The notes under the pieces: model-generated
What the model was told of the DNA's origin: nothing
Seen by the model: the letters and a program-made list of their open reading frames with translations, nothing else
Databases searched by the model: none
Source of the DNA: an uncultured Clostridia bacterium
Lineage (GTDB): Bacteria; Bacillota; Clostridia; UBA1212; UBA1255
Length of the DNA stretch: 32,383 nucleotides
Direction: 5' to 3'
Assembly (NCBI GenBank): GCA_904420095.1
Contig: CAJFUB010000018.1
Coordinates: 1 to 32,383 of the forward strand
Position numbers and translations under genes: made by a program
Shown: positions 24,061 through 32,383 of the stretch, piece after piece
Layout: each line of letters opens with the position of its first letter
How positions within the stretch are numbered: the stretch's first letter is position 1

Positions 24061-24087
24061 CAAAAATCATACAGGGCTCCCGGAGCC
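24061..24087 (-). terminator. Possible terminator after the RelQ-like gene
   Basis: GGCTC (24075-24079) pairs with GAGCC (24083-24087) in a tight hairpin. The minus strand continues CTGTATGATTTTTG. It is about 80 nt beyond the stop at 24166. The stem is short, so confidence is low. Confidence 0.35.
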
Positions 24088-24165
24088 GCAGGCGCTTGCA
24101 TACATGCCGGCTTCAGAAGAGAAGCTCTTTCTTTGGAATTATTATGTTCAAATTTTCCGCTTTGC

Positions 24166-24900
24166 TTATGATCTTTCCAGCCCTTCCGAATGTTCATATA
24201 GATTTGCGGAAATGCGTTCCCGCAGCTCCTGCATTTTGACATCCGTCCGGGCAATGATGTCGGCGCATTCTTTTAGCTCTTTTGCCAGCTTCTGGACCTC
24301 GGGAGAATCGTTTTTATACCGAATGCGGTGCTCCAGACTGGCCCAAAAATCCATTGCCACCGTCCGAATCTGGATTTCTACCCTGACGTTTTCTTTTCCT
24401 GTGGAGAAAAAAACCGGAATTTCCACTATCAGATGGAGACTGCGGTACCCGTTTGGCTTAGGATTCTGTATATAGTCTTTGACTGCGATAAACCGGACGT
24501 CATCCTGCTTCTGAAGCATCGCAGAAACCGCATAAATATCGCGGATAAACGGACAGATGACGCGAATGCCGGCCACGTCGTTCAGATTTTCCGAAATCGC
24601 CTCTACCGTCACCGGAAGGCCTCGCTTACTGAGCTTGCGGGCAATGCTGTACGGACGCTTGATCCTCGACTGGATACTCTCAATGGGATTATGTTCCGAT
24701 GCGCCCGACAGTTCGTCGCCCAGAATTTCCAGCTTGGTGGTGACCTCCCGGATGGCAGAGCGGTATTTGATCATCAGTTCCTCAAACTGAAAAATCCGTT
24801 TGAGAAGCTCGTCCGAGATCTCTTCCCGTTCATCTCCGCCAAAGAAGTCTTTCAGTGTCTCCCGACGCTGTTCCAGTTTACTTTGATATACCTGTTTCAT
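24166..24900 (-). CDS. relQ: Small alarmone synthetase, (p)ppGpp synthetase domain (RelQ-like)
   Basis: 244 aa single-domain RelA/SpoT synthetase, the usual length for RelQ-type proteins; no hydrolase, TGS or ACT domains. Motifs seen: the ATP-binding basic stretch SRIKRPYSIARKL (79-90), the Mg2+ site LNDVAGIRVI with Asp108, GTP-side NGYRSLHLIV (150-159), and EIQIRT with Glu175. An N-terminal helix region rich in Glu and Lys and a C-terminal helical tail flank the domain, as in tetramer-forming SAS proteins. It would transfer pyrophosphate from ATP to GDP/GTP to make the stringent alarmone. GAGG lies ~11 nt before the ATG, a rather long spacing. No clear promoter is visible upstream. Confidence 0.92.
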   Translation of the reverse strand: MKQVYQSKLEQRRETLKDFFGGDEREEISDELLKRIFQFEELMIKYRSAIREVTTKLEILGDELSGASEHNPIESIQSRIKRPYSIARKLSKRGLPVTVEAISENLNDVAGIRVICPFIRDIYAVSAMLQKQDDVRFIAVKDYIQNPKPNGYRSLHLIVEIPVFFSTGKENVRVEIQIRTVAMDFWASLEHRIRYKNDSPEVQKLAKELKECADIIARTDVKMQELRERISANLYEHSEGLERS

Positions 24901-25255
24901 ATACAGTTGTTCCTCTTTTTCTTTCTATTCTGAAAATCCGCATCACAGCTTATCCTTCTGCAGGCACGCCCTGTCGGAAAGTTCCAGCACTTCTTCCGCG
25001 TTCGGCTCGCGCATAGATTTCAACCCATCCATATGCCGTCATGCTGTCCCCGGCTCTGACTTTGTTGAATTTTGTGAAGCAGCCGCAATGGCGTCAAGCG
25101 GGAAAACCGCATAAAGCATGCCGAAACCGTTTTACCGCCATTTCGTTTACTGTCCTTTCCACATTGGAGATTCATAATAGATTTTTATTCCTTTTCGTAT
25201 ACGCCCAACGGATTTCAGCCGCAGACGCGTTGCTTTCGTGGGGTAGAACAGATTC
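24901..25255. other. 355-bp stretch between ftsH and the RelQ-like gene
   Basis: No supported gene. A 29-codon minus-strand frame (25032-24943, ending SDRACLQKDKL) has no good SD. GGTTGAAATCTATGC here (minus strand, 25025-25011) nearly repeats GGTTGAAATTCTATGC at 24025-24010, in both cases ~100 nt upstream of the next gene. I see no convincing terminator for ftsH. Confidence 0.4.
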
Positions 25256-27127
25256 TTACTCATTCAGCAGCGCCATAAATTCCTCCCCGGTGATCGTTTC
25301 CTTTTCCAGCAGATGGGCGGCCAGCTTATGCAGCTGCGCCTCGTTCTCACGAAGGATTTTCCGCGCCTTTTCATGGGCGGCTTTGACCGTTTCGACCACG
25401 CGCGCGTCGATTTTTGAGGCAGTATCTGCCGCACAGGTCAGAGAGACATCCCCGCCCAGATATTGGTTCTGTACCGTTTCTAACGCCACCATGTCGAATT
25501 CCTCGGTCATGCCATAACGGGTAATCATCGCGCGAGCCAGCTTGGTAGCCTGTTCAATATCATTAGAAGCGCCGGTCGTCATACTGTCCTCGCCGAAGAC
25601 CAGCTCCTCAGCGCTGCGCCCGCCGGTCAGCGTAGCGATCTTATTCAGAATCTCCATCCGGCTCATCAGCATCCGTTCTCCTTCCTCGACCTGCATGGTG
25701 TAGCCCAGTGCGCCGGAGGTCCGGGGAACGATCGTAATCTTGGTCACCGGAGCCGAGTTGGATTGTTTCGCTGCCACCAGAGCGTGCCCGACCTCGTGAT
25801 ACGCCACAATCTTCTTTTCCCTGTCCGAAATGACAGCGTTTTTCCTCTGAGCGCCTGCGATGACGGTTTCCACGCTTTCTTCCAAATCAGCCTGAGCAAC
25901 CGTTTTTCTGCCTTCCCGGACGGCGCGCAGAGCCGCCTCGTTGATGATGTTCGCCAGCTCTGCACCCGAAGCACCGGCGGTGGCCCGGGCGATTACATCC
26001 CAGTCGATATTGTCCCCGATTTTGACGTTCTTAGCATGGACTAATAGAATGGCCTTGCGTCCCTGCAGATCGGGAAGCTCCACCGGCACGCGGCGGTCGA
26101 ACCTTCCGGGCCGCAGCAGAGCCGGATCCAGACTTTCCGGACGGTTGGTTGCCGCCAGCAGCACGACGCCTCTTTGCCCGTCAAAGCCGTCCATTTCCGC
26201 CAGCAGCTGGTTCAGTGTCTGTTCCCGTTCGTCGTTGCCGCCCAAGCCTGCGGCATTTCGCTTCTGTCCGATGGCGTCGATCTCGTCAATGAATACGATG
26301 CAGGGCGCTTTTTCATTCGCCTGTTTAAACAGATCCCGCACCTTGGCGGCTCCCATGCCCACAAACATTTCCACGAATTCACTGCCCGAAATGGAGAAAA
26401 ACGGAACGCCCGCCTCTCCGGCTACCGCCTTAGCCAGCAGCGTTTTGCCGGTTCCGGGAGGCCCCACCAGCAGCACGCCCTTCGGCAGCTTCGCGCCAAT
26501 CTCCGCATACTTTTTCGGATCGTGGAGGTAATCCACCACTTCCATCAGGGAATCCTTGGCCTCATCCTGTCCGGCAACGCTGTCGAATTTCACCCCGGTT
26601 TTCTCGTCGGCCACATAGATTTTCGCACCGGATTTTCCGAAGGACATGGTATTGCCCAGGCCGCCCGGCGACTGATCCTTCATCTTCTTTTTCATCCAGC
26701 GGTAGAATACCTCCCCGATGATAAAGAAGAACAGAATCGGCAAAATCCACGTTAAAATAAAGGATGTAAGCGGATTCGCCTGTGTCGGGATGGCGGCAGA
26801 AAATTGAATGTCGTCGTGTTCCAGCAGCTGCTGCAGCAGCCGCTGCCCGTCCTCCGGCCAGATGCCAGTCTTATAGATCTGTTCCTTCTTCTCTTCGCCC
26901 GCGATGAAGACAAACTGACCGGAATATTCGTCATAAGATACTTCCTTGACCTCTCCGCTGTCAATCATCTCCAGGAACTGATCGTATCCGACTTCAATCA
27001 CCGAACGCTGCAGCATGGAAGGAAACACCAGAGCATTGAGCAGCATAATAATGAGCAGCGCGATGATCGCGTAAAAGATAAACGGTTTTTTGGAGGGGGA
27101 ACGTTTCTCATCTACAACTTCGTGCAT
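25256..27127 (-). CDS. ftsH: ATP-dependent zinc metalloprotease FtsH
   Basis: 623 aa, full family length, with AAAGGAGAG before ATG 27127. Two membrane helices (residues ~16-36 and ~120-143) flank the small extracytoplasmic domain. The AAA+ module has Walker A GPPGTGKT (222-229), the pore motif [10 protein letters not shown], Walker B VFIDEID (278-284) and the second region of homology [18 protein letters not shown]. The zinc protease motif is HEVGH (444-448), with a downstream third ligand in the [10 protein letters not shown] region. It degrades misfolded membrane proteins and short-lived regulators. It does not sit next to tilS/hpt as the main Firmicute ftsH often does, so it may be an accessory copy; the rest of the genome would decide. 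A perfect small hairpin (27159-27165 with 27169-27175) lies just upstream of the SD. Confidence 0.96.
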   Translation of the reverse strand: MHEVVDEKRSPSKKPFIFYAIIALLIIMLLNALVFPSMLQRSVIEVGYDQFLEMIDSGEVKEVSYDEYSGQFVFIAGEEKKEQIYKTGIWPEDGQRLLQQLLEHDDIQFSAAIPTQANPLTSFILTWILPILFFFIIGEVFYRWMKKKMKDQSPGGLGNTMSFGKSGAKIYVADEKTGVKFDSVAGQDEAKDSLMEVVDYLHDPKKYAEIGAKLPKGVLLVGPPGTGKTLLAKAVAGEAGVPFFSISGSEFVEMFVGMGAAKVRDLFKQANEKAPCIVFIDEIDAIGQKRNAAGLGGNDEREQTLNQLLAEMDGFDGQRGVVLLAATNRPESLDPALLRPGRFDRRVPVELPDLQGRKAILLVHAKNVKIGDNIDWDVIARATAGASGAELANIINEAALRAVREGRKTVAQADLEESVETVIAGAQRKNAVISDREKKIVAYHEVGHALVAAKQSNSAPVTKITIVPRTSGALGYTMQVEEGERMLMSRMEILNKIATLTGGRSAEELVFGEDSMTTGASNDIEQATKLARAMITRYGMTEEFDMVALETVQNQYLGGDVSLTCAADTASKIDARVVETVKAAHEKARKILRENEAQLHKLAAHLLEKETITGEEFMALLNE

Positions 27128-27328
27128 GGTTCTTTCTCTCCTTTATTTGATATTCGTTTCCGGTCCCTGACCGGAGATTTATTTCAGCGCCTTTCTGAAC
27201 GGAAAGGCGAAAAAGATGGCCGGCCGTGAATGTGGCAGCAATCAAATCCGCCGGCGGAGAAGGACAGATGCGCCAGTCTGCGCTCCCCCGACCTGCCTGC
27301 TGCAGGATCCGTTCCCTGGCAAGCGCGT

Positions 27329-29128
27329 TTACGATACTTTATCAAACTGACTATTGTACAAATCGGCATAGAACCCGCCCTTTTCCAGTAAGGAGTCGTG
27401 CGTGCCCTGCTCGATGATGTCTCCATCCTTCATCACCAGAATCAGATCGGCATTTTTGATCGTAGACAGCCGGTGCGCGATGACAAAGCTTGTGCGGTGC
27501 TCAGTCAGCTGATCCATTGCCTTCTGCGTAATCAGCTCCGTGCGCGTGTCCACCGAGGAGGTGGCCTCGTCCAGGATCAGCATGGGATTGCCCTGTACCA
27601 TGGCACGGGCAATGGTGAGCAGCTGCTTCTGACCAGCCGATATGGCGATGCTGTCATCCAGAACCGTGTCAAAGCCATTTGGCAGCGTTTCAATAAAGTG
27701 GTAAATTCCGCAGGCGCGGCAGGCCTTTTCCAGTTCCTCGTCGCTGACGCCGGTCTTGTTATATACCAAGTTTTCCCGTACCGTCCCCTCAAACATCCAG
27801 GTGTCCTGCAGCACCATACTGAACAAATCATGCACGCTTTCCCGCGTCATCTCTGAGGTGGGAATGCCGTCGATTCTGATGCTTCCGCTGTTGATTTCAT
27901 AGAAGCGCATCAGCAGGTTGACCATCGTCGTCTTGCCTGCGCCGGTGGGACCGACAATCGCCACCTTCTGCCCTGGCAGGACATGGGCGGAAAAATCCTT
28001 AATAATGATCTTCTCCGGATTGTCCGGATAGCTGAAGCGGACATGTTCAAATTCCACTTCGCCGCGGACGTTCGTAAGCACCTCTTTTTTACCGGTTTCT
28101 TCAGGCAATTCTTCTTCCTGAAGGAAATCAAAGATATGGTCTCCCGCAGCGGCGGCGGTCTGCATCTGCGTCATTCCCTGGGCCAGGGTGCTCAGCGGCG
28201 AGGTGAACAGCCGGACGTAGAGGATAAAGGCCACGATGACGCCGAAGGAGATTTCCCCGTTCATAGCAAGCGCGGAGCCCAGTACGCACACTACTACATA
28301 ACCCAGGTTGCCTACGATCGTCATCAGAGGCTGCATGACTCCCGAAAGGAACTGGCTGCGCCAGTCAGCGTTGTAAAGAGTATCGTTCATTTTTTCGAAA
28401 GTCTTTTTAATTTTACGGTTTGCACGGGAAATGCGTACCACATCATGGCCGGAATACATCTCTTCGATGTAGCCGTTGAGGGTGCCCAGATTTTCCTGCC
28501 GGGCCGCAAAATATTTCTGAGAACGCAGCATAACCAGCGCCATGATCAGGAATCCCAGCAATGTTACAGCGATGGCGGAAAGCGCCATGCGCCATTCGGT
28601 GACAAACATCATCACCAGGCAGCCGACGAACTGTGCCGCCGCGCTGATCATAGAAGGAAGGCTGTTGGCCAGGGCCTGCTGCAGTGTGCTGACGTCATTG
28701 GTGACGCGGCTTAAAATATCGCCGAATGGAACCGAATGGAAATATTTCATAGGGACCCGGTTGATTTTCTTCGATAGGTCGCCGCGCAGATCCCTGGAGA
28801 GCTCCAAAGTAACCGTAGCCATGATATAGTGTTCTACATAGGTAAAGATCGCGCTGAACCCATAGATCACCAGCAGCTGAATCCCGATGGAGGCGATCGC
28901 CTCCAGATCGATCTCTCCAAACAGGGAATCCGAAATCAGGTCGGTAATGTTGCTCAGCAGGTTGGGCCCGATAATCGTGAGAACGGCTCCTGCAATTGCA
29001 AAGAGAAAGGAAACGATCATTGGTTTTTTCAGTTTATTCGAATAGGAAAACAGTTCCCGCAGCACGCCGCCGATCCCCCGTTTGCTTTTTTCCATGGCAC
29101 GCATGCCGCGCTGTCCAAAATTACTCAT
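27329..29128 (-). CDS. ABC exporter half, catalytically canonical subunit (pair 3)
   Basis: 599 aa from ATG 29128 behind AAAGGAGGAA, 14 nt after the partner's stop. The membrane domain spans residues ~35-325. The ATPase has Walker A GPTGAGKT (393-400), Walker B LILDEATS with Glu521 and H-loop His552 (VIAHRLST). The signature is ISAGQ (496-500), again altered in the subunit that carries the intact catalytic Glu. It is last in the TetR-controlled operon and should pair with the gene at 29143-30903. Drug-type exporter, substrate unknown. Confidence 0.93.
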   Translation of the reverse strand: MSNFGQRGMRAMEKSKRGIGGVLRELFSYSNKLKKPMIVSFLFAIAGAVLTIIGPNLLSNITDLISDSLFGEIDLEAIASIGIQLLVIYGFSAIFTYVEHYIMATVTLELSRDLRGDLSKKINRVPMKYFHSVPFGDILSRVTNDVSTLQQALANSLPSMISAAAQFVGCLVMMFVTEWRMALSAIAVTLLGFLIMALVMLRSQKYFAARQENLGTLNGYIEEMYSGHDVVRISRANRKIKKTFEKMNDTLYNADWRSQFLSGVMQPLMTIVGNLGYVVVCVLGSALAMNGEISFGVIVAFILYVRLFTSPLSTLAQGMTQMQTAAAAGDHIFDFLQEEELPEETGKKEVLTNVRGEVEFEHVRFSYPDNPEKIIIKDFSAHVLPGQKVAIVGPTGAGKTTMVNLLMRFYEINSGSIRIDGIPTSEMTRESVHDLFSMVLQDTWMFEGTVRENLVYNKTGVSDEELEKACRACGIYHFIETLPNGFDTVLDDSIAISAGQKQLLTIARAMVQGNPMLILDEATSSVDTRTELITQKAMDQLTEHRTSFVIAHRLSTIKNADLILVMKDGDIIEQGTHDSLLEKGGFYADLYNSQFDKVS

Positions 29129-29142
29129 GCGGTGTTCCTCCT

Positions 29143-30903
29143 TTATGCTTCCAGTTCTTCTTTTGAGAGCTGGGACCTGGCGATTTCCTGATAGACCGGA
29201 CAGCTCTGCATCAATTCCTCGTGAGTCCCGACGCCCACAGCCCGTCCCTCATCCAGAACGATGATTTTGTCGGCATTTCGAATGGTGCCGATGCGCTGCG
29301 CAACGATCAGGCGTGTAGTGTGCTTTAACCGCTCCTCCAGACCTGCCCGCAGCTTTGCGTCGGTCCGGTAGTCCAGCGCAGAAAACGAGTCGTCAAATAC
29401 CAGGATTTCCGGCTTTCTGGCCAGCGCTCTGGCGATGGAAATCCGCTGCTTCTGCCCGCCGGATACGTTTGTGCCGCCCTCTGCGATCGGAGCCTCGATG
29501 CCGCCGGGCAGCTTCTCTACAAATTCCGTGGCCTGCGCCAGATCGAGCGCCTGCCGGACGTTATCCTCCGACGCCTCCGCGCGGCTCTCTCCAAACAGCA
29601 CGTTCTCCCGAATATCGCCGGAAAAAAGGATCGCTTTCTGGGTAACGTAACCGATCCGGTCATACAGCGCATCGAAGGTGTACTCCCGCACATCCTGTCC
29701 GTCCACCAGCACCTGGCCGGAGGTGGCGTCGTAAAATCGGGCGATCAGGCTGACCAGCGTGGTCTTGCCGCTGCCGGTAGCACCAATAAAAGCGACGGTT
29801 TCTCCCTGTTTTGCCGTAAAGCTGATGTTGCACAGCACATCCTTGTCTGATGACGGATAGTGGAACGATACATTGCGGAATTCTACCGTCCCCTGCTCCG
29901 GCGCGTCGGTTTTCGTTCCCTCCTGCAGGCTGAGCTTGGTATCCAGCACCGCATTGACGCGCTGGGCCGATACCTGCGCGGCGGGGATCAGCATGATGAT
30001 CATCACCATCATCATGATGGACATAATCACGTAGGTGGCGTAGGTACCAAACACCACAATATCGCTGAAGGTCGTCAGACGCAGCGCCGTATCGGCAGCG
30101 GAAACATTGTTCACCAAGGCCGCGCCGACCCAGTAGATGACCAGAGACAGGGCGTTCATTGCCAGAGTGACGGAAGGCATGAGCAGAGCGAAAGCGCGCT
30201 GGTTAAACAGCTGTGTCTTCATCAGAGCGACGTTGCCCTCTTCAAATTTCTCATTCTGATACTCTTCTGCGTTGTACGCATGGACGACATTGATACCGGT
30301 CAGGTTTTCCCGGGCAACCGAGTTGATTTTGTCGACCAGTTTCTGTACCTTTCTGAACCGGGGAACAACGATGCCGATAATCAAAAGCATCAATACCAGC
30401 AGCGCCACTACAAAGCCCGCCGTAATGGCGGAAAGCGTCCAGCTCTTATTGACGATTTTGATGATCGCCCAAACCGCCATGATCGGCGATTTGATCAGGA
30501 TCTGAAGGCCCATGGCTACCAGCATCTGTATCTGGGTGATATCGTTTGTAGTACGGTTAATCAGACTTGGGACGGAAAAGGACATCATTTCCTGCTGTCC
30601 AAAATCCGCGATTTTGTTAAAGACGCTCTCCCGGACAGAGGCGCCGAATCCTGCCGCCACCTTAGCGGTCAAAAATCCGCAGATTACACAGAGTACGGCG
30701 CTGGCCAGCGTGCAGCCCAGCATTTCCGCACCGGTCTGAAGGATATCGGACATGGTGCTGTCGGGTGATTTGATCAAGACCGTCAGATTGCTCATGTAGT
30801 CCGGCAGGCGCAGGTCAAAGTAGATCTGTCCCAGTACGAGTACGGCGCAGAGAATAGCCATCATCCATTCCTTTCGCCGCAGCTGTTTGAGTAGTTTAAG
30901 CAT
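29143..30903 (-). CDS. ABC exporter half, ATPase-degenerate subunit (pair 3)
   Basis: 586 aa; of two ATGs 6 nt apart, 30903 has the better spacing (8 nt) from AAGGAG and is used here. The membrane domain covers residues ~12-310 and includes a Met/Ile-rich helix (IMSIMMMVMIIMLI). ATPase: Walker A GATGSGKT (374-381), signature VSGGQ (480-484), Walker B LVFDDSFS with Asp505 instead of Glu, and Gln536 instead of the H-loop His (VAQRIGT). It is the degenerate-site half of the heterodimer. The preceding coiled-coil gene ends 39 nt upstream, so all three genes form one operon. Confidence 0.93.
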   Translation of the reverse strand: MLKLLKQLRRKEWMMAILCAVLVLGQIYFDLRLPDYMSNLTVLIKSPDSTMSDILQTGAEMLGCTLASAVLCVICGFLTAKVAAGFGASVRESVFNKIADFGQQEMMSFSVPSLINRTTNDITQIQMLVAMGLQILIKSPIMAVWAIIKIVNKSWTLSAITAGFVVALLVLMLLIIGIVVPRFRKVQKLVDKINSVARENLTGINVVHAYNAEEYQNEKFEEGNVALMKTQLFNQRAFALLMPSVTLAMNALSLVIYWVGAALVNNVSAADTALRLTTFSDIVVFGTYATYVIMSIMMMVMIIMLIPAAQVSAQRVNAVLDTKLSLQEGTKTDAPEQGTVEFRNVSFHYPSSDKDVLCNISFTAKQGETVAFIGATGSGKTTLVSLIARFYDATSGQVLVDGQDVREYTFDALYDRIGYVTQKAILFSGDIRENVLFGESRAEASEDNVRQALDLAQATEFVEKLPGGIEAPIAEGGTNVSGGQKQRISIARALARKPEILVFDDSFSALDYRTDAKLRAGLEERLKHTTRLIVAQRIGTIRNADKIIVLDEGRAVGVGTHEELMQSCPVYQEIARSQLSKEELEA

Positions 30904-30942
30904 AATCATTTCTCCTTATTTCAACTTCTGAAATTCAGCGTT

Positions 30943-31383
30943 TCAGGCTTCTTCCTGTTCTTCGGTGCCCATCTGCAGGTCTATCGCCGTAAGCGAAGCA
31001 AGCAAGGCATATTTCATCGCCTGCGTTGCAAAATCAAGAGCATATTCGGCATATAGGGTTGCCGCTTCCGCTTCGTCCTCTCTAACGGAATTCGCTTCCG
31101 AATGCAGGTATTTTGCCACTTGATTTTTGAGCAGTGCTTCCGTTTTGCGGCTGTATTCCAGCTGAGCCGCCGCCAGTTCAGAAACGGCTTTTGAACGGCT
31201 TCCTTCTATCCTTTTCTGAAGGAGCAAGGATTGTTCTTTATACTCGTCTCTGGCCTTCTGCAGTTCCTGACGGATTTTCTCATGGTCCTCTCCGCCGCAG
31301 ATACGAAGCCGGCTCTGCAGTGTTCCATATTCCTGCTCCATTTCATATAGCTTGATGGCGAAAATTTCCTGATTTAATTTCAT
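30943..31383 (-). CDS. Coiled-coil protein of unknown function in an ABC exporter operon
   Basis: 146 aa, soluble and highly charged. Residues ~10-90 are continuous amphipathic helix with heptad-like spacing (KLYEMEQEYGTLQSRL, ELQKARDEYKEQSLLLQKRI, AAAQLEYSRKTEALLKN). The second half is an Ala-rich helical region (AATLYAEYALDFATQAMKYA), ending in an acidic tail. There are no signal peptide or membrane helices. The ATG follows AAAGGAG at ~12 nt. I do not recognise the family. It stands between the TetR gene and the exporter pair, in the position of a co-regulated accessory protein, perhaps a cytoplasmic adaptor or a sensor for the regulator. Function should be left open. Confidence 0.75.
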   Translation of the reverse strand: MKLNQEIFAIKLYEMEQEYGTLQSRLRICGGEDHEKIRQELQKARDEYKEQSLLLQKRIEGSRSKAVSELAAAQLEYSRKTEALLKNQVAKYLHSEANSVREDEAEAATLYAEYALDFATQAMKYALLASLTAIDLQMGTEEQEEA

Positions 31384-31429
31384 GACAATAAGAAACTCCT
31401 TTCCGGATAACAGTATTCGCTTGTTTTTA

Positions 31430-31461
31430 TTTATAACAGCAAATGGCTTTTCGCGCCATTT
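31430..31461 (-). promoter_or_regulatory. Promoter and candidate TetR operator of the third ABC operon
   Basis: On the minus strand TGTTATAAA (31438-31430) is an extended -10 about 50 nt before the coiled-coil gene. A perfect inverted repeat, AAATGGC (31441-31447) and GCCATTT (31455-31461) around a 7-nt spacer, lies immediately upstream where a -35 would be. Its size and place suit a TetR operator. Confidence 0.5.
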
Positions 31462-31485
31462 TCAATTTCCCGTATATGTCCTTAC

Positions 31486-31520
31486 AAAAAATGGGAAGTG
31501 TCAAAAAAACTGACACTTCC
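31486..31520 (-). terminator. Intrinsic terminator between tetR and the ABC operon
   Basis: GGAAGTGTCA (31494-31503) and TGACACTTCC (31511-31520) form a 10-bp perfect stem with a 7-nt loop. The minus strand continues CCATTTTTTG, with six T at 31491-31486. It is the second of two terminators after tetR and insulates or attenuates the exporter operon. Confidence 0.7.
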
Positions 31521-31544
31521 TCAATTCTGTCCATATAAATCTGC

Positions 31545-31583
31545 AAAAATGTAAGGCGAACGCGCCTGTGCCGCACGTTCGCC
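31545..31583 (-). terminator. Terminator of the tetR gene
   Basis: GGCGAACG (31555-31562) pairs with CGTTCGCC (31576-31583), 8 bp. The minus-strand tail is TTACATTTTTG, so the T-run is set back by five bases. It lies 34 nt after the stop. Confidence 0.6.
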
Positions 31584-31616
31584 CTCGTAAAGAAAAGGAT
31601 CCATTGATCGCGTGGT

Positions 31617-32159
31617 TTATTTTTCCTCCCAGCTTGACACCCCTTTAGACAGGATCTGCGTCAATTGCCTTGCCAAGCGTTCCTGATCCAAATCTGCTTT
31701 CCCGCCGTACGCCAATAATACGCCCACTAATCCGCAGGCGCTATACCGCAGCAAAACTTCACCATCTGAATGGTTAACGGGTACGTCCCGATTTTTCCCC
31801 CTTGCCACACTGCGCATATAGACTCCCACCCCATCGATCATGATCTGCTCGATCTGCGCCCGCCTTTGGGATTCCATAAGCTTTTTGAGCATAGGAAAAT
31901 GTTCCACTGTAAAGGATACGAATACGCGCAGCACCGACTGCATGTCCTTCTCTTTCAGGCTCATTTCTGTCAGCTGCTGCATGGCCTGCTGGACGGACCA
32001 TTCCAAAACATCCATAATATCCTTAAAATGGTAATAAAAGGTCTGTCGGGATATGTGGCACTCATCGATCAGAGCTTTTACCGTTATCTTATCTATATTT
32101 CCATGCTGCACCATATGTAAAAAGGTATCGGCAATAATACTTTTCATATCGACCGGCAT
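31617..32159 (-). CDS. TetR-family transcriptional regulator
   Basis: 180 aa from ATG 32159, with GAAGGGAA upstream. The N-terminal domain is TetR-type: MKSIIADTFLHMVQHGNIDKIT, then the HTH VKALIDECHISRQTFYYHFKD, one of the most recognisable motifs of the family. The C-terminal ligand-binding region (~60-180) is helical and divergent; its layout recalls the dihydroxyacetone-kinase-regulator (DhaS)-like TetR group, although this is tentative. The gene has its own promoter and terminators and lies directly upstream of the coiled-coil and exporter genes in the same direction. It most likely represses that operon and senses an export substrate. Confidence 0.92.
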   Translation of the reverse strand: MPVDMKSIIADTFLHMVQHGNIDKITVKALIDECHISRQTFYYHFKDIMDVLEWSVQQAMQQLTEMSLKEKDMQSVLRVFVSFTVEHFPMLKKLMESQRRAQIEQIMIDGVGVYMRSVARGKNRDVPVNHSDGEVLLRYSACGLVGVLLAYGGKADLDQERLARQLTQILSKGVSSWEEK

Positions 32160-32281
32160 AAATTCCCTTCTTTCTCAATACGTTTTGTTTGCATACAGCC
32201 ACCGCATCCAAAGAGATACGCCGTGTCCGCTCCGATAGCCTGTTTTACTGTCCCAGCCTCGTGTATTACATCATTTACGAA

Positions 32282-32310
32282 AATATAGTTTAGCATATTA
32301 ATTAGGTCAG
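32282..32310 (-). promoter_or_regulatory. Probable promoter of tetR
   Basis: On the minus strand CTGACC (32310-32305), 17 nt, TATATT (32287-32282). The leader would be ~115 nt. The rest of 32160-32383 shows no gene. Confidence 0.5.
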
Positions 32311-32383
32311 TTTACAAGGAACTACACGCAGACCGTGAAACGGGCTGCTGACAACAAACGGCGGTATGCTCCCGGAGAGGGCA

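Noticed and set aside
27184..27212. CGCCTTTC/GAAAGGCG hairpin as terminator of the third ABC operon
   Set aside because: The stem is perfect but on neither strand is it followed by a T-run.
29860..30768. 302-codon plus-strand ORF with a His-rich run
   Set aside because: Antisense to an ABC gene; the His run is the complement of ATG/ATC codons of a Met/Ile-rich membrane helix, not a metal-binding protein.

Overview
The window looks like a chromosomal segment of a Clostridia-class Firmicute, probably an anaerobic gut species of the Oscillospiraceae/Lachnospiraceae kind. The evidence is moderate G+C (near 50% by eye, except an AT-rich left end), strong AGGAGG-type ribosome binding sites, sigma-A promoters with TGn-extended -10 boxes, intrinsic terminators, and typical Firmicute families (heterodimeric ABC exporters, RelQ-like synthetase, FtsH, P3-type Mg2+ ATPases, MATE). 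I see no rRNA, tRNA, CRISPR array, intact insertion sequence or phage module.

Layout. (1) 1-1038: AT-rich, foreign-looking edge with a partial HTH-type gene on the minus strand and a gene-poor stretch. (2) 1039-2451 (-): a lipoprotein with a long Pro/Thr linker and a GH71/99-like hydrolase domain. (3) 2620-11702 (+): a multidrug-export island. One heterodimeric ABC exporter sits behind a promoter and a leader terminator (likely attenuator). A MarR regulator with a twin-palindrome operator then heads an operon for a second heterodimeric ABC exporter. A zinc alcohol dehydrogenase follows. (4) 11703-12487: no supported gene, several hairpins. (5) 12488-19850 (-): a magnesium locus with two MgtA-type P-type ATPases, a receiver-less OmpR-type winged-helix regulator, a decayed mgtC, two small membrane proteins (one with a homopolymer frameshift), a short upstream ORF before the second ATPase, and a 73-aa membrane protein after it. 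(6) 20077-22853 (-): a GNAT acetyltransferase, then a MATE exporter and a cytidylate-kinase-like protein in one overlapping operon behind a structured leader that I take as a candidate guanidine-IV (mepA-motif) riboswitch. (7) 22881-27127 (-): stress-type genes: a small membrane protein, an HdeD-family protein, a remnant of a LolD/MacB-type ATPase, a RelQ-like alarmone synthetase and FtsH. (8) 27329-32310 (-): a TetR regulator, tandem terminators and an inverted repeat, a coiled-coil protein of unknown function, and a third heterodimeric ABC exporter.

How the parts fit. The main theme is regulated export. Three ABC heterodimers are each encoded with the ATPase-degenerate subunit (Asp for the catalytic Glu, Gln for the H-loop His) first and the catalytically canonical subunit second. 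Each is under a different control: leader terminator, MarR, TetR. The MATE has a fourth kind of control, a riboswitch-like leader. The second theme is Mg2+ import, with paralogous ATPases and signs of recent gene decay. No single wholly new machinery is obvious. The observations most worth testing are the MATE leader, the leader terminator of the first ABC operon, the short ORF ahead of mgtA, the twin MarR operator, and the coiled-coil protein in the TetR operon. All family calls were made by reading motifs; no database search was possible.
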